Under the pieces are notes generated by a model. It searched no databases and was not told the DNA's origin. It saw only the letters and a program-made list of their open reading frames with translations. A stretch of 64,000 nucleotides of DNA, from assembly GCF_963678635.1 (NCBI RefSeq), contig NC_087067.1:35231966-35295965 (forward strand). The letters run 5' to 3'. This stretch comes from Symsagittifera roscoffensis (lineage: Eukaryota; Xenacoelomorpha; Acoela; Convolutidae). The translations under genes were made by a program, and so were the position numbers. Numbering within the stretch: the stretch's first letter is position 1; each line of letters opens with the position of its first letter. Below, piece after piece: positions 1-10,759 of the stretch.

Positions 1-720
1 GATTGGTCTCACATTCTGTTATGATTGGTCAGTCTTAATTGGTGGTGTGAATACTATTGAATTGTTTGTTAAATATTTTATGCTGAGGTCGGTGATAATA
101 TAGTCAATTAGTGGTTTTGAGTGAGTAGGTGTTAATTTGTTAGTGACGTCCAGATTATATGGTATTAAGATTGTATTTAAAGACTGTTTGTCGTGTTCGT
201 TGAGATAGTTGAGATTGTAATCTCTTAGTAAAATTAGGTTTGAATTAAATGATTGTGCAGGGTCAATTGATTTAGCTAGTGCATGTTCTGTGCATAGTCA
301 ATTGTTTTGACTTCTAAGAAGTCTGTTTTGTTGTTTGTATTAGGATTGTAGGCTAGGTTTAATAGAGTGGTTCTATCATTTTTATTGAGTCCGGCTTTGA
401 ATTTAATCCAGATGCTATCATACTTTTTGTGCATGTTGTTTAAGTCATGTCTTACCTTCGGGTATAACTTTTTAGGAACCAGTAACATGACCCCTCCACT
501 CTTCAGTTTCGTACTTGATTCATAAGTTCTATCACATCTGAACAACTTATATTTGTCATTGTCTATGGCCCAAAGATTATCGTCCTTCAGCATTGAACCA
601 TGTCTCGGAAAATCCGAAAACTGCATTATCACTAAAAGTTTTCATAAATTGTTTGAGATCTGAACGCTTCCTAGCTAAACTCCTACAATTAAGGTGTAGT
701 ACTTTTTTTGTTGTTGTATT
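1..720 (-). pseudogene. LINE B, apurinic endonuclease domain (broken, runs off left edge)
   Basis: Read on the minus strand, this is the endonuclease domain of a non-LTR retrotransposon of the APE class, which nicks target DNA for reverse transcription. From 720 downwards I see HLNCRSLARKRSDLKQF, then FSETWFNAEGR, a frameshift near 600, then SGGVMLLVPKKLY and LAYNPNTNN. After another frameshift near 280 come LRDYNLNYL and LIDYIITDLS at the left edge. The order and motifs match the APE fold (N..RS, ETW, GGV, GD-N, ID). The RT would lie beyond the window. At least two frameshifts mean it is dead. Orientation and spacing suit one element with the ORF1 piece at 1,289-1,836. Confidence 0.82.
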
Positions 721-1065
721 TTTCCAGTTTTTTCTTTATTTGTAGGGTCCATGAAGGATCCTGGTTTTGAGTGGATATCCCCTGATGTTAGGAGAGTTTT
801 ATGAAGGGACCTTTCTTATTTTTTGTTAGTCTTGCTTGTGTTTTTATATAATAATCGTGATAGTAATAGCTTATTTATTTTATTAAGTATAGTGCAATAG
901 TCTTTGTTCGAGTTTTTTGTGGCAACCCATGGAAAAAGATTCTTTCCTTTTTTATTCAGTGACTTGAAAGCTACAAATTTATCGCTTTCGCAGAAGCTGA
1001 TGACAGATATGCTAGTTAAGACAAAAAAATTTAGCATATCGTTTTGTAGAACAATGAGTTATTGT

Positions 1066-1870
1066 TTAAATTATTTTGACCAGTTTGTCGGTCATATGGG
1101 TGCATGCGATCGTTATATTAGGGTCGATTGGCAGACCTATAAACATTATTATGTTGATAATTGGAAGCATTTTTTGGTTGGAAATTGCTTTTCCAGTATA
1201 TTGAGTGGCTGGTTTTACCCTCAGGAGTTTACTTGAGCGTTTGAACACGTATGAGCCGAGGCAATTGCGTAAAAATGGTATACCCAATTCATCGTTCATG
1301 TGTAGTGTCAAAATAGAAACTCTGATAGCTCTCCAAGCTTTTTCTGCTTGAATTTAGATTTAGCACCTCAAATCCCGTCGTCGAACCATACTTTTCATTC
1401 AGAAAACGATTGTAATGATCATTTTTGTCGTTGGCATCATCATTGTTAAGTATTGGCGGTAGTTCGCAAATAACAATCGAATCTGGTGAAAATTTTGCAG
1501 TTAATAAAGCGATAGGTTCTTTATATTTAAGGCTAAATTCATCAACCGTTGGTAATTTTTCTTTAAGATCGAGTTTGTCCCATCTTGCTTTATCACACAC
1601 TTAAATTTTTCTTCAATATATTGGTCAAGGACTTTTATTTTCTCCTCAGTGGAGCTACCCCTGTATGCATGAACAACCGCATCATTGGGGAAAGTTTCAG
1701 TTTTTACCCTAGCAATTATACTTGAACCCGAAAATAAGGTTACACACTCCTCTGGTATAATAATAATATGTGAATTCAACATCTCAATGAGACAAAAAGT
1801 GGAAAAAAAAGAGTTTTTATTCAGTTCCACTTCCAAGATCGGTACCGCTCATGGATCAAGTGTCAACCTC
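1066..1870 (-). pseudogene. LINE B, ORF1 remnant with SGNH-hydrolase-like domain
   Basis: Minus-strand fragments at 1,501-1,836 and 1,289-1,600 form one broken ORF1. Block I-like FSGSSIIARV, then VVHAYRGSSTEEKI, and in the other frame PDSIVICELPPIL with a following Asn-rich stretch resemble the SGNH/GDSL esterase-like domain found in ORF1 of some LINEs. A frameshift near 1,560 splits it. The piece at 1,066-1,311 may be its C-terminal part. It lies upstream, in sense, of the endonuclease at 1-720. Family call is moderate because no catalytic Asp-His pair is clear. Confidence 0.55.
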
Positions 1871-1879
1871 TAAACTTCC

Positions 1880-3420
1880 TTGACTTTTTGCTGGATTGTT
1901 CCGTGTTGTGAGAAACCGACACAAGTGTCAATGTGCATATCTGAGATAATCACACAACCGCAGTACTTGCAACTACATGTCTCATCGTCCACAGATTCGT
2001 AACAGCGCTTTTTATGACATAAAACATGATGAAAACCATTGCTGTAAAAATACCTCTTTCTCTCCTGTGCGCAGGACTACAGTTTTGTAAGCCCAAAAAG
2101 TCATTATTGAACAAAAAATGCAAAATTTTGTGTGTTCTGCTATAAATACTTATTCCGATCAATTTCTTGAAATAAAACCCAGCCACTTTGGTAAAGTGTT
2201 CGTCTCTTTCCTTCTGTGATAACACATCGCTGAAAACATCGAGAGCGTAAGAAGCAGATGAAAATATGACGCTCTCATAGAGTCTAACCGAGGACTTAAA
2301 ACAAATTTTTCTGAGTTGGACTTTGGATTGTATAGAGCAAGAGGCAGCATAGGCTTTTTTCTTGAGATGTTCCAGGTGCTTGGAACCTGTCAATTTAGTG
2401 GATAGCACTATGCCTAAGTATTCAAACGAATCCTTGAATTCGATTTCTGTGTTGTTGAAAAATAATTGGTCGGTCCTGGCCAGCTTTCCGCCATTTCTGT
2501 GTTTCACCACCTTAGTTTTGCCAACATTCACTTTGAGACTGTTTCTCTGGCAATATTTTTTGAGTGCAAACGTTGCGTTTTTAACACTGTCAAGTTCGGT
2601 CGACCCAATCGCTAAGTCATCGGCGTAAAAAATCGTGAAGCAGCCTTTGCTTTCAAGTTCTGCAGATAAATCTGCTAAAAATAATGCAAACAACAGCGGT
2701 GACAATTTATCGCCTTGTGGAACACCAATAGTCTGAGATATTTTGGTGGACAAATACCCATTCGAGCATACTTGGATATTATTTTGAACATAAAGATTGT
2801 ACAGAACTTTAGTGAAGTGTACAGGGAGGCCATTTCTCTGAAGCTTGGTGAATGGAAGTTGTCTGTCAAGCTTGTCAAAAGCCTTCTCGAAGTCAACATA
2901 GCAGACGTAATACCTTTTCTTAGAACGGACTCCTGTTCTAATTGACTCAATTAGCTTTTTCGCGGCAAGTATGGTGCTCCTACCCTTTCGAAACCCATAC
3001 TGCGTATCAGGAAGTAACTTTTGAAGTTCAACCCAGCTACTTAACCGATTGTATAGAATAGCAGAATATCATTTGTAAACACAAGAAAGCAAAGATATAC
3101 CTCTATATGAATTTTGATCCGTTTTTTCGCCTTTTCCATTGTAGAGTGGTTTTAAGTAAGCATCTCGCCATACAACAGGACATGTAGCATTAGTAAAACA
3201 AATATTGAATAATGTAACAAGGAATGAAAATACTAACCCAAAAGAAGATTTCAAGACTTCGTTAGTGATACCGTCGAGACCAGCAGCTTTTTTATTGGGT
3301 GAGTTGGCTGCTACACGTGTTATTTCTGCTAGTTTTATTTCACTGCTCATTTCGGGTATTCGCTCGCTCAATGAAGTTTGATAATCATGAAAACCAGTAA
3401 TTTCAGCATTCTCAGGTTAA
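1880..3420 (-). pseudogene. LINE A, reverse transcriptase and C-terminal zinc knuckle (broken)
   Basis: The minus strand carries the RT of LINE A in pieces. At 3,371-3,069 are KKAAGLDGITNEVLKSSFG and SYRGISLLSCVYK (RT motifs 0-1). A disrupted stretch of about 315 bp follows. At 2,753-1,950 are IGVPQGDKLSPLLFALFL (motif B), FTIFYADDLAIGST (catalytic YADD), SLKVNVGKTKVV and EYLGIVLS. Beyond the V-rich end of that frame, a CKYCGC...HIDTC knuckle lies near 1,915-1,965. At least two frameshifts break the gene. Family: APE-class LINE, clade not determined. Confidence 0.85.
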
Positions 3421-4013
3421 AAGTTGTACGATAACGGAACATTCAGAAGTTTATCAAAGTGATCAAACCAGGTGTCAGAACTGACAGCGCAATGCGCGAT
3501 CGGTGGTTTTCTGGTCTTAAGTATGGTCCAAAACTGAGATTTGTCAGACTCTGCTACGCTGAGGGTAAGTTCCTCTTTCGTTTTCTCATGAGACTGTTTC
3601 TTAGATTGGCATAATTTTTTGAATTCTTTTTTGTAACATGCAAACACACGAAGATTTTCTGTATTTTCTTGTCTTCTGCAGAGATCCCATTGTTTTTTCA
3701 ATTTTGCGTGGAGCAAATAACAGCTTCTGTCGAACCAGACCTTCGAGATCCGTTTTTTGGCAGCTGGAACTGACTCTCTAAATGGCGAGATGAAGTTTCC
3801 GTACCATCGATCCAACGGCTCGACACACGGCGTGCTGAGGATTTTAAGTTTGTACTCTAGCTTTTCCAGATCGATTTTTCTGATATGAGCAGTCTTACTG
3901 TCAGCTCTTTCAACGTCGGTGTGAACTTTGAATCCAACGGTGCAGTGCTTTGTAGCAGAATTTTCTGTGATAGTCACATTGTCTGAAGTTAGTTGTAGGT
4001 TGTTTGTAAACAC
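3417..4013 (-). pseudogene. LINE A, linker between endonuclease and RT
   Basis: A 198-codon minus-strand frame joins the endonuclease end (FTNNLQLT) to the RT. It contains WFDRSCYLLHAKLKKQWDL, a typical Trp-Phe-Asp-x-x-C segment of LINE linkers, and CYKKEFKKLC with a charged helical region. Part of the same broken ORF2. Confidence 0.75.
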
Positions 4014-4520
4014 TAAATCAATGGCACTGCGGCCATTATGGCAGTAGTATGTTGGTGCCTGGGAGCTATTGAGACAAGAAAACCCTAATTCCCATCAGAT
4101 ATCCAATGAGTCAGTGCCTCTTTCGAACCGATCCAGGCGACAGTTAAAATGTCCTGCAATGATCGTAAGCTCTTCCTTGTCGATTCTGGATAGTCCTTCG
4201 GATATGTCAAAAATGATATCCTCTAGTTTTTTTGTACAAGGTTGAAAATACGATACCAAAAAGTTCATTTTGCAGTTTTTGACTTTCACAATAAGAACGT
4301 GTTGGGATCTAAAAATGATGCAGCTATTTGATTGAATGTTTTTACTGATCGCAATAGCGATACCGCCTGGCGGTCTTCCCACATCAAGACTAACTGCTGG
4401 CGAAGAATAACAGGTAAAACCAGTTATTTCTGTGTCCTTCACATCCATAGTCTCTGTTAACAGAAAAAGTCGTGGGATGTGACAAAATCATTCGTTTGTA
4501 ATTCAAGTGAAGTTTTCAGC
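3950..4520 (-). pseudogene. LINE A, apurinic endonuclease domain (degenerate)
   Basis: The minus strand encodes an APE-type endonuclease: FFLLTETM at the upstream end, then GRPPGGIAIAISKN, LVSYFQP, IIAGHFNCRLDRFERG, and after a frameshift near 4,080 YYCHNGRSAIDLVFTNN. The last string is the typical end of a LINE endonuclease. ETM in place of ETW and GHFN in place of GDFN alter active-site positions, so it is probably inactive. It continues downstream into the RT linker region. Confidence 0.8.
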
Positions 4521-5061
4521 CCCTCCACGTTCCAAAGCAGTGCCGATAGTCAATTTTTCTTTGTAACTCGGTTGTGCTTGATAAAATAAACCCCATCGGG
4601 ATCTTCCAGTCGCACAGCTTTCAATTCTTCTCTGAGTTTTTTTGTTTTCAAGCTGTTGGCTTTTTGTTAAGTCTTTATTAATGTAAATATTTGTGTAATG
4701 TTCGAACTCCTTGAGTTTTTTTGCCAGTTTCAGTATGTTATGAGCTTGCAGCTCTGATGTCAAAGAGACAAGTATCAACTGTTCTCCATTTTCGTTCTCT
4801 TTACCAATTCATTTTGTACTAGTAACGTCAATATCTGTTCCTAAGTCTGCACTCAGCTGCAGCATGAATTCTTTGTCCTTCGGTTCGTCAGCCTTTTTGA
4901 CTCCCCAGACATTGACGTTTTTCGCTTTCCGTTTCGACTCCGCCTCTTCCTTACGAACCCCTTGTAATATTGTGCTGTATGAAGGTGCGTTGCTTTTAGG
5001 CGCTTCGACAGTGGTGGTAGACGCTTGGAAATGGTTCTGTAACTGTTCGATTGCTTTCTGA
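4503..5061 (-). pseudogene. LINE A, ORF1 protein remnant
   Basis: Two minus-strand frames (4,809-5,061 and 4,503-4,778) form an ORF1-like nucleic-acid-binding protein. The first contains APSYSTILQGVRKEEAESK and NVNVWGVKK, the second LQAHNILKLAKKLKEFEHY followed by IYINKDLTKSQQ, a pattern common at the C end of LINE ORF1 proteins. The N-terminal part is cut off near 5,062, where homology to the opposite-strand element begins; the piece at 7,753-8,043 may be the displaced N-terminal part. Confidence 0.65.
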
Positions 5062-7362
5062 CTGTCTAGTTTTTCGGCGGCACAAAAGCAACACCCGGTC
5101 GCCGAGCCTTCGCATGCTGACGCCTTGCTCAAGGGACCCGTTAAACCTACTCCTGCATCGATATATTACAACATTACAGGCGCGCTTATCCGCAAATGCG
5201 CACTCAACAGCACTGGAGGCGCGGGACCAAGCGGCCTAAGTTCAACAGGCGCCAAACGTATTCTTTGCTCCGATAGTTTTGGTAAATTAACCGACGACGT
5301 CTGCCACGCTCTCGCTGATCTTACCAGAATTCTTGCCACAGAGCAACTACCCGCTTCAGTGATGCAGCCCATAGCAAACTGCCGCATGGTTGGCCTGGAC
5401 AAATCACCTTGCGTCCGCCCTATTGGAATCGGAGAAATTTTTAGAAGAATAATCACGTCCGCCCTTATCCAGTGCTTTCAAGACGAAGTTAGGGAGATTG
5501 TTGGCCCCCTCCAAACCTGCGCTGGTATTAGCGCCGGGATTGAATCTGCTTTCCGATCCATGCAGAAGACCTTCAACGCCGACGAGTGCCAAGCAGCCCT
5601 GTTCATTGACCCAGAAAACGCGTTCAATAGACTGAACCGCGGTACGGCTCTCCATAACATTGAAATTCTATGCCCCCAGCTCCACCCCTTCCTCAATAAC
5701 TTCTACAAACAGCCAGCTATCTTGTTCGTAGGAGGGAAGTCCATCCTGTCATCCGAAGGCACCACTCAAGGAGACGTGGCAGCAATGATCATGTACGCCA
5801 TCAGCATGATCCCCCTTGTCTATGATAAAAACGTCACCGACATTCACAAGAACTTTTACGCCGATGACGGAGCTGGTGCAGGGAAACTTATCCGTGTCAA
5901 AGAATGGTGGGAACTCATGAAAGTTCGAGGCCCGAATTACGGTTACTTCCCGGAGCCCTCCAAAACAGTACTCGTTGTCAAACCACAACACCTCGATGAA
6001 GCAGAAGCACTGTTCAAAAGTGACGGGTTGATTATTCGCACTTCGGGAAAGAAGTACTTAGGTGGTGTTATCGGCTCAACAGCTTTCTGCTCTGACTTCA
6101 TCTTACAAAAAACAGAGAAGTTCACAAGCATGGTGGAAAAGCTGACTGAAATAGCAGAGCAAGAACCACAAGCCGCATACGCTGGCCTTGTTTTCAGCCT
6201 GCAAAGCAAATGGTCGTACCTTCAGCGCATCATGGAAACTCCCGCGGAAGCATGGCATAACCTCTCAAGCTCTATCAACAACTTGCTCGAAACCATATTT
6301 GGTTGCAAACTGGATCCCACGTCGCTCGAACTTGCGCAGTTACCAGCCAGGTTGGGCGGCCTGAGCATTCGCGACCCAATTAGACAGAGTGCTCTAATGA
6401 ACCGGGCTTCAGAATACATTTGCGAACCACACGTGGACTTAATATGTACGCAATCTGAAAATCTTCCCTCTGGTTTTGAATCCGATCAGAAATCTAGAAG
6501 GGCTTATATTCGGAAACAAAACACCGAGACGCAAACAGAACTCCTGCAAACTATCCGGCCGAAGCTATCTGAGCGCCAAGACAGACTTCTAGAACATACG
6601 AGACGGAAAGGCACCTCAGCGTGGTTAACTACCCTCCCTATCAAAGAGTTAGGGTATGCTCTCAACAAAATGGAATTTCAAGACCTCCTCCGCCTCCGAT
6701 ACGGTATCAGTCTTGATAACCTTCCCGTTGCCTGCGTCTGTGGGAAACCTTACGACATCACCCACGCCCTTAATTGCACCACTGGTGGTTTTATTCATAA
6801 AAGACACAACGAGTTTCGTGACCTGCTGGCGAACATCATACGCGAAACTTGCTTTGACGTCTCCATTGAACCGAGTCTCCAACCAGTTGTCCAAACTAAC
6901 TCCAACCGTGCCAAAGATGGAGCAAGATTGGATATAGCAGCAAGGGGTTTCTGGCGGACCGGTCAACGCACTCTTTTCGACGTCCGAATTTTCAATCCCG
7001 GAGCTACCACCAATATCAACCGGAAAATTTCTGAAACCTTCAAACATCATGAACAAGAGAAAATCAAAAACTACCAGGAACGAATTTTGAACTCGGAGCA
7101 CGCAAGTTTCACCCCCATTATCTATTCAACCAGTGGTGACTGCAGCAACCTGACTTCAACATTTATTTCCCAGCTAGCTCTCCTGACCTCTGAGAAGCGC
7201 GGAACCCACTATTTTGAAACTATTTCGTGGCTACGAACCCGTGTAAACTTTTGCATTATGAGAGGTGCCCTTCTTTGCATTAGAGGATCCCGCAAAATGA
7301 GAAGCCAGACCTGCTACAACCAAGATATTTCCATCAATAATTCCCTATCACGACGCGACTAA
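5062..7362 (+). CDS. Intact RT with restriction-like endonuclease-type C terminus (non-LTR retroelement ORF)
   Basis: The frame is open from 5,062; no ATG start is clear, so the element is probably 5'-truncated. From the TTG at 5,125 it is 745 residues. RT motifs, numbered from there: GGAGPSGL at 31-38, RPIGIGEIFRRII at 98-110, motif A FIDPENAFNRLNR with Asp162, motif B SSEGTTQGD at 209-217, YADD at 245-248, YLGGVIG at 311-317. The C-terminal part has C537-x-C539, H547, C551 and RH560-561, then ARLDI (Asp603) and FDVRI (Asp619), the layout of the CCHC knuckle and PD-(D/E)XK-type endonuclease of R2/NeSL/Hero-like elements. Similar ORFs, from what I know, occur in cnidarians and other marine invertebrates. 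No internal stops, unlike all neighbouring retroelements. Exact clade not determined. Confidence 0.82.
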   Translation: MSSFSAAQKQHPVAEPSHADALLKGPVKPTPASIYYNITGALIRKCALNSTGGAGPSGLSSTGAKRILCSDSFGKLTDDVCHALADLTRILATEQLPASVMQPIANCRMVGLDKSPCVRPIGIGEIFRRIITSALIQCFQDEVREIVGPLQTCAGISAGIESAFRSMQKTFNADECQAALFIDPENAFNRLNRGTALHNIEILCPQLHPFLNNFYKQPAILFVGGKSILSSEGTTQGDVAAMIMYAISMIPLVYDKNVTDIHKNFYADDGAGAGKLIRVKEWWELMKVRGPNYGYFPEPSKTVLVVKPQHLDEAEALFKSDGLIIRTSGKKYLGGVIGSTAFCSDFILQKTEKFTSMVEKLTEIAEQEPQAAYAGLVFSLQSKWSYLQRIMETPAEAWHNLSSSINNLLETIFGCKLDPTSLELAQLPARLGGLSIRDPIRQSALMNRASEYICEPHVDLICTQSENLPSGFESDQKSRRAYIRKQNTETQTELLQTIRPKLSERQDRLLEHTRRKGTSAWLTTLPIKELGYALNKMEFQDLLRLRYGISLDNLPVACVCGKPYDITHALNCTTGGFIHKRHNEFRDLLANIIRETCFDVSIEPSLQPVVQTNSNRAKDGARLDIAARGFWRTGQRTLFDVRIFNPGATTNINRKISETFKHHEQEKIKNYQERILNSEHASFTPIIYSTSGDCSNLTSTFISQLALLTSEKRGTHYFETISWLRTRVNFCIMRGALLCIRGSRKMRSQTCYNQDISINNSLSRRD

Positions 7363-7612
7363 CCTTTCCTCTATTCTCTTCGCCCCGTTGCTGTTTTTCA
7401 CTGAACTGTTGTTCTTAACTGTAATTTGGTGCTATTTTTTCAAAGCTGATGTATAATACTTGTATATTGTACATATTAGTAGTTTTTCTTTTTTAATTGT
7501 CACCCGGCGCTCATTTTATTAATGTATAATATTTGTTTATTGTACATGTTTTTTTTTAAATGTTCTTACTTTCATCTTAGTGAAATTTACTTTTTAGAAA
7601 AAAAAAAGTACA
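7363..7612 (+). other. 3' UTR of the RT/RLE element
   Basis: AT-rich tail after the stop codon. It contains a direct repeat: ATGTATAATACTTGTATATT near 7,449 and a close copy near 7,522. It ends in a run of ten A residues around 7,600. I place the 3' end of the element there, but without another copy this is inference. Confidence 0.5.
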
Positions 7613-7752
7613 GTGGTAGTTTAAGGAAGTCCTTTGGCACTACCTTCGGTATCCAAACCTCAACCCACGCACCACAGTTGTCGCCCATCGAACATTTAAC
7701 CAGTGTGTTGCTCCTTCTTCTTCCTTAGCTTTTCTAACCATCGTATATAAAA

Positions 7753-8043
7753 CTATTTAATAAGTTTATCACAACAAGTATAGGAAAAGTCGAAAAGTTT
7801 CTCACAGTTTTTTTTTGTTACTTCTTTTGCTTTCGTCGATGTTGACTGTAGTTTGCCATCCTTGTCTGCTTCCGATGTTTTCTCAATAAACTCCATTATT
7901 TTACGATAATCTTCCTTTTGGTCGTACAAATCGGAGTAAATCTTGTATAATGCTGATTTTTGAAGTCCATTAAATTCTTCTTGGCTAAAAAAGAGGCAAA
8001 AACTTGAATGATGCTCATCAAAAAAAAAATTATAGAGTATCAA
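7753..8043 (-). pseudogene. Charged ORF fragment, possible displaced ORF1 N terminus of LINE A
   Basis: A 96-codon minus-strand frame with charged, helical composition (KIYSDLYDQKEDYRKIMEF) ending in CCDKLIK. It shares the strand of LINE A and ends where an insertion of the RT/RLE element would have split LINE A. At the other side LINE A resumes with an EKLDSQKAIEQL reading. Not recognised by itself; the link is inference. Confidence 0.3.
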
Positions 8044-9500
8044 GAGGAACCTAACATAGATACTGCACCAGTTTCAAAATGGAAGAATAGCAGCTAACAG
8101 TACCTTGAATTAAGTATTTGAGGTAGATGACACCCTCGACACGAAGGGCTTTCTGAAAATGTTTTGCTGTTAATTGAAGAATTCAGAAATGAAGTCGAGG
8201 TCCGTAGTCGATATGTCATTAGGCTTTCGCGTTCCACTGTAGCTTAGAGTCGAGGTTCTCACGAGTGCAAATGATAGTCATTTTCGCAACCAATCAATAG
8301 CATCAGATTGACTGCAGCTTCAATTCAAAGAGTCGAGGTGAGACATATGTGCTATCCTTAGAATCGTTAGAGGGGAAGCATATCCAAGACAACCAAATTA
8401 AGGAGTGTAAGAACCCTGTTCTATGTCGATAACGAGCGTGATGTGTACATTCTGATCTTTTCTTGCTTACGGTCGCCGGATTCACAGCAGTGTTGAAAAG
8501 AGTGAGTGAAGTGAGGACCCTTAAATCAAAAACTGCCTTCTAACCATAACTTTAAAATCTCATAGCAGAAACATTAAGACCGGTTCCATCGCTGGTGTTC
8601 CCTCTGATGTCATCTCCTAGGAATCAATAAGTTCGAAACGAAGAATTGAAAAGGAATACAGCGCGAGCTGATTGAAAGAGACGAAAAAAATCGCCTATAT
8701 GATCAGAATGAACTGAACTGAACTAGGAGAACCGGAGGTAGCGCTGACTCGGAGTTCATATCAACACACAAGTGCCGGATCAAACCTTATATTTTGTCCC
8801 GTAATTCATTATGACGTAAGTGACAAAGCCGTCAGTAGAACACTGAAATGCGTGACTCTAGGTTAAATCAGCTGAGCAGACGCATTTCGTGGGAAGGTTG
8901 TCGATACGATTAGCATATCTCATTCGTATAGCAATTCGAAAGCTTATACACTGAGAGGTAGGCCGTTCTATTTGTGAGCCATTGATTGGCTCCATTTTCT
9001 TTGGGAAAAATTGTCTTTGTGCGAAGAGGGGAGCTGTCTTTGTCTTTGTCGAAGAGGGGAGCTGACACTGAAGCTATAGTTTCAAAACCGAAACATTTTG
9101 ACTGAATTGTCAAAAACTATGAACCAAATGACAAGTTGGCGTAACATTTGAGTTCTAATCAAAAATTTAGAATTAAGAGACTTGGAAAAAGAACAAAACT
9201 CTCAGAAAATTTTTGGTGGGAGAATTTAAAATTGATTGAATAATAAATTGTTTCTAATGGATAAAATGTTTGGTTGTTTTTATGATTTTTGATCATCCTG
9301 AAGGTGCATTTAAAAAATACTAATAATTAATAGGTCGAAAGTATCATAGTAACCGAGGTCCCGTCACAAACCTAGAATTTACTAGATATGAAAGTGATAA
9401 TAATAAAAAGATTGCGATTAGAGTTGTGAGTTGATTTGATTAAAATTAAACTAGATACTGGTTACATTTCTTCATAAAAAACACGTAACTCGACTTGATA
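8044..9500. other. Intergenic, nothing recognised
   Basis: No coding or RNA gene seen. The only local feature is a short direct repeat of about 20 bp (GAAGAGGGGAGCTG) at roughly 9,020-9,063. Confidence 0.5.
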
Positions 9501-9914
9501 CAAAAATGATCTTGTATTACGAGTGGAAATTTCGTACAATGGCTCAAGTTTCTCAGTAAAAATGCTTAGGTTCCTACAAAGCTTTTCAAGCACAATTTTT
9601 CGCGCGGGGTCTTGCCGCGCCCTGAATCTCAAGCTAGTGGTTGAAAATGTATACCGACGGAAAATAAAGCTAGGTTCTAAAACGACTGGCTATCGCCGAA
9701 ACAAAGGTTCACATGCTTTTAACTGTCTCTACCATAGCCCGCTCTATGTGTGGTTCTTATCAAATCGGGTCGACAAAATCATTACAACTTAAAGGCTGTC
9801 GGCGAAACTGCTCAAATTAACTTTGTTACATGCCAAAGTAGATCAAATCCATCGGAGATGAATCGACCCTTTACCTCTACTCATAGCTTCTCATTAACTG
9901 AAAAGGAATCTGAT

Positions 9915-10460
9915 GATAAATTAAATTCAATTCAAGCCCTTCCTGGAAGCTTAAACTTGGTAAAATCAATGTTCACAGTTATTCCTCAGTACCCCTCCGG
10001 ATTATTCAATCCGCGTGAAGAAGCGTCTTCTTCACAATTGGGAAGGGTGCCAAGCTTTCCCGTTAGCGTTCCTTGTTCACGGGATTCGCTCTGTTACGGT
10101 TGTTGGTGCCCAACCGTTACAACTCGGAGCGCCTTCTTGAGCTCCGATAATTCCGATTTGGGTGTTTTTCTCTCAATAATTGAAAAAATTTAATGTTACT
10201 TTAAATTCAATTCGAGCTATTCCTGGAAGCTAAAAGTTGCTAAAACAATTTTTCAAATTTTTTCTCTAGAAACCCTCCGGATTCTTCAATTCGCGTGAAG
10301 AAGCGTCTTCTTCACGATTGGGAAGGGTTCCAAGCTTTCCCGTTAGCGTTCCTGGTTCACGGGATTCGCTTTGTTATGGCTGTAGGTGCACAACCGTTGC
10401 AACTCTCAGCGTCTTCCTCTTGAGCTCCGATAATTTCGTTTTCGATTGTTTTTCTGTCAT
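9915..10460. repeat. 280-bp tandem duplication with strong hairpins
   Basis: Two copies of a ~280-bp unit (AAGCGTCTTCTTCAC at 10,021 and again at 10,301). Each has a 9-bp perfect inverted repeat with 3-nt loop, GTGAAGAAG-CGT-CTTCTTCAC, and copy 1 has a second near-perfect stem (GTTACGGTTG / CAACCGTTAC). Conservation is best over the hairpin part. The block lies downstream, in sense, of the minus-strand RT relic at 10,760-12,020, so it could be its structured 3' UTR. Confidence 0.75.
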
Positions 10461-10759
10461 CTTCTATGCTGACACAGTATCTGCTGGTCTGTCTAACAAA
10501 AACTGTTATGATTCTCGAGCTTTTTCAGTTATTTCGAAAAAGAAAATTGTTACGTGTCGTGCAGGATCGTATCGAAAATTTAAGATTAAATACTCCGATC
10601 GAAAACTACCCCTCCCAATTCGTTTTTTTACAATTAGGATCGTTACCCACCAAAATCGGCCTATCATACGGTCAACTTCCAATAAAATTAAATTCGTTAG
10701 CAACATGCATTTCCGGGATCATTCTGGTCGAATGGCATACAGTTTTTGTACTTATCATT

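Noticed and set aside
5166-7101. Several 60-150 codon frames in other phases across the RT/RLE ORF
   Set aside because: They are shadows of the 745-codon coding frame.
5062-7362. Group II intron or telomerase reverse transcriptase
   Set aside because: Motif layout with C-terminal CxC-H-C and ARLD/FDV fits non-LTR elements; no maturase or TEN/TRBD features.
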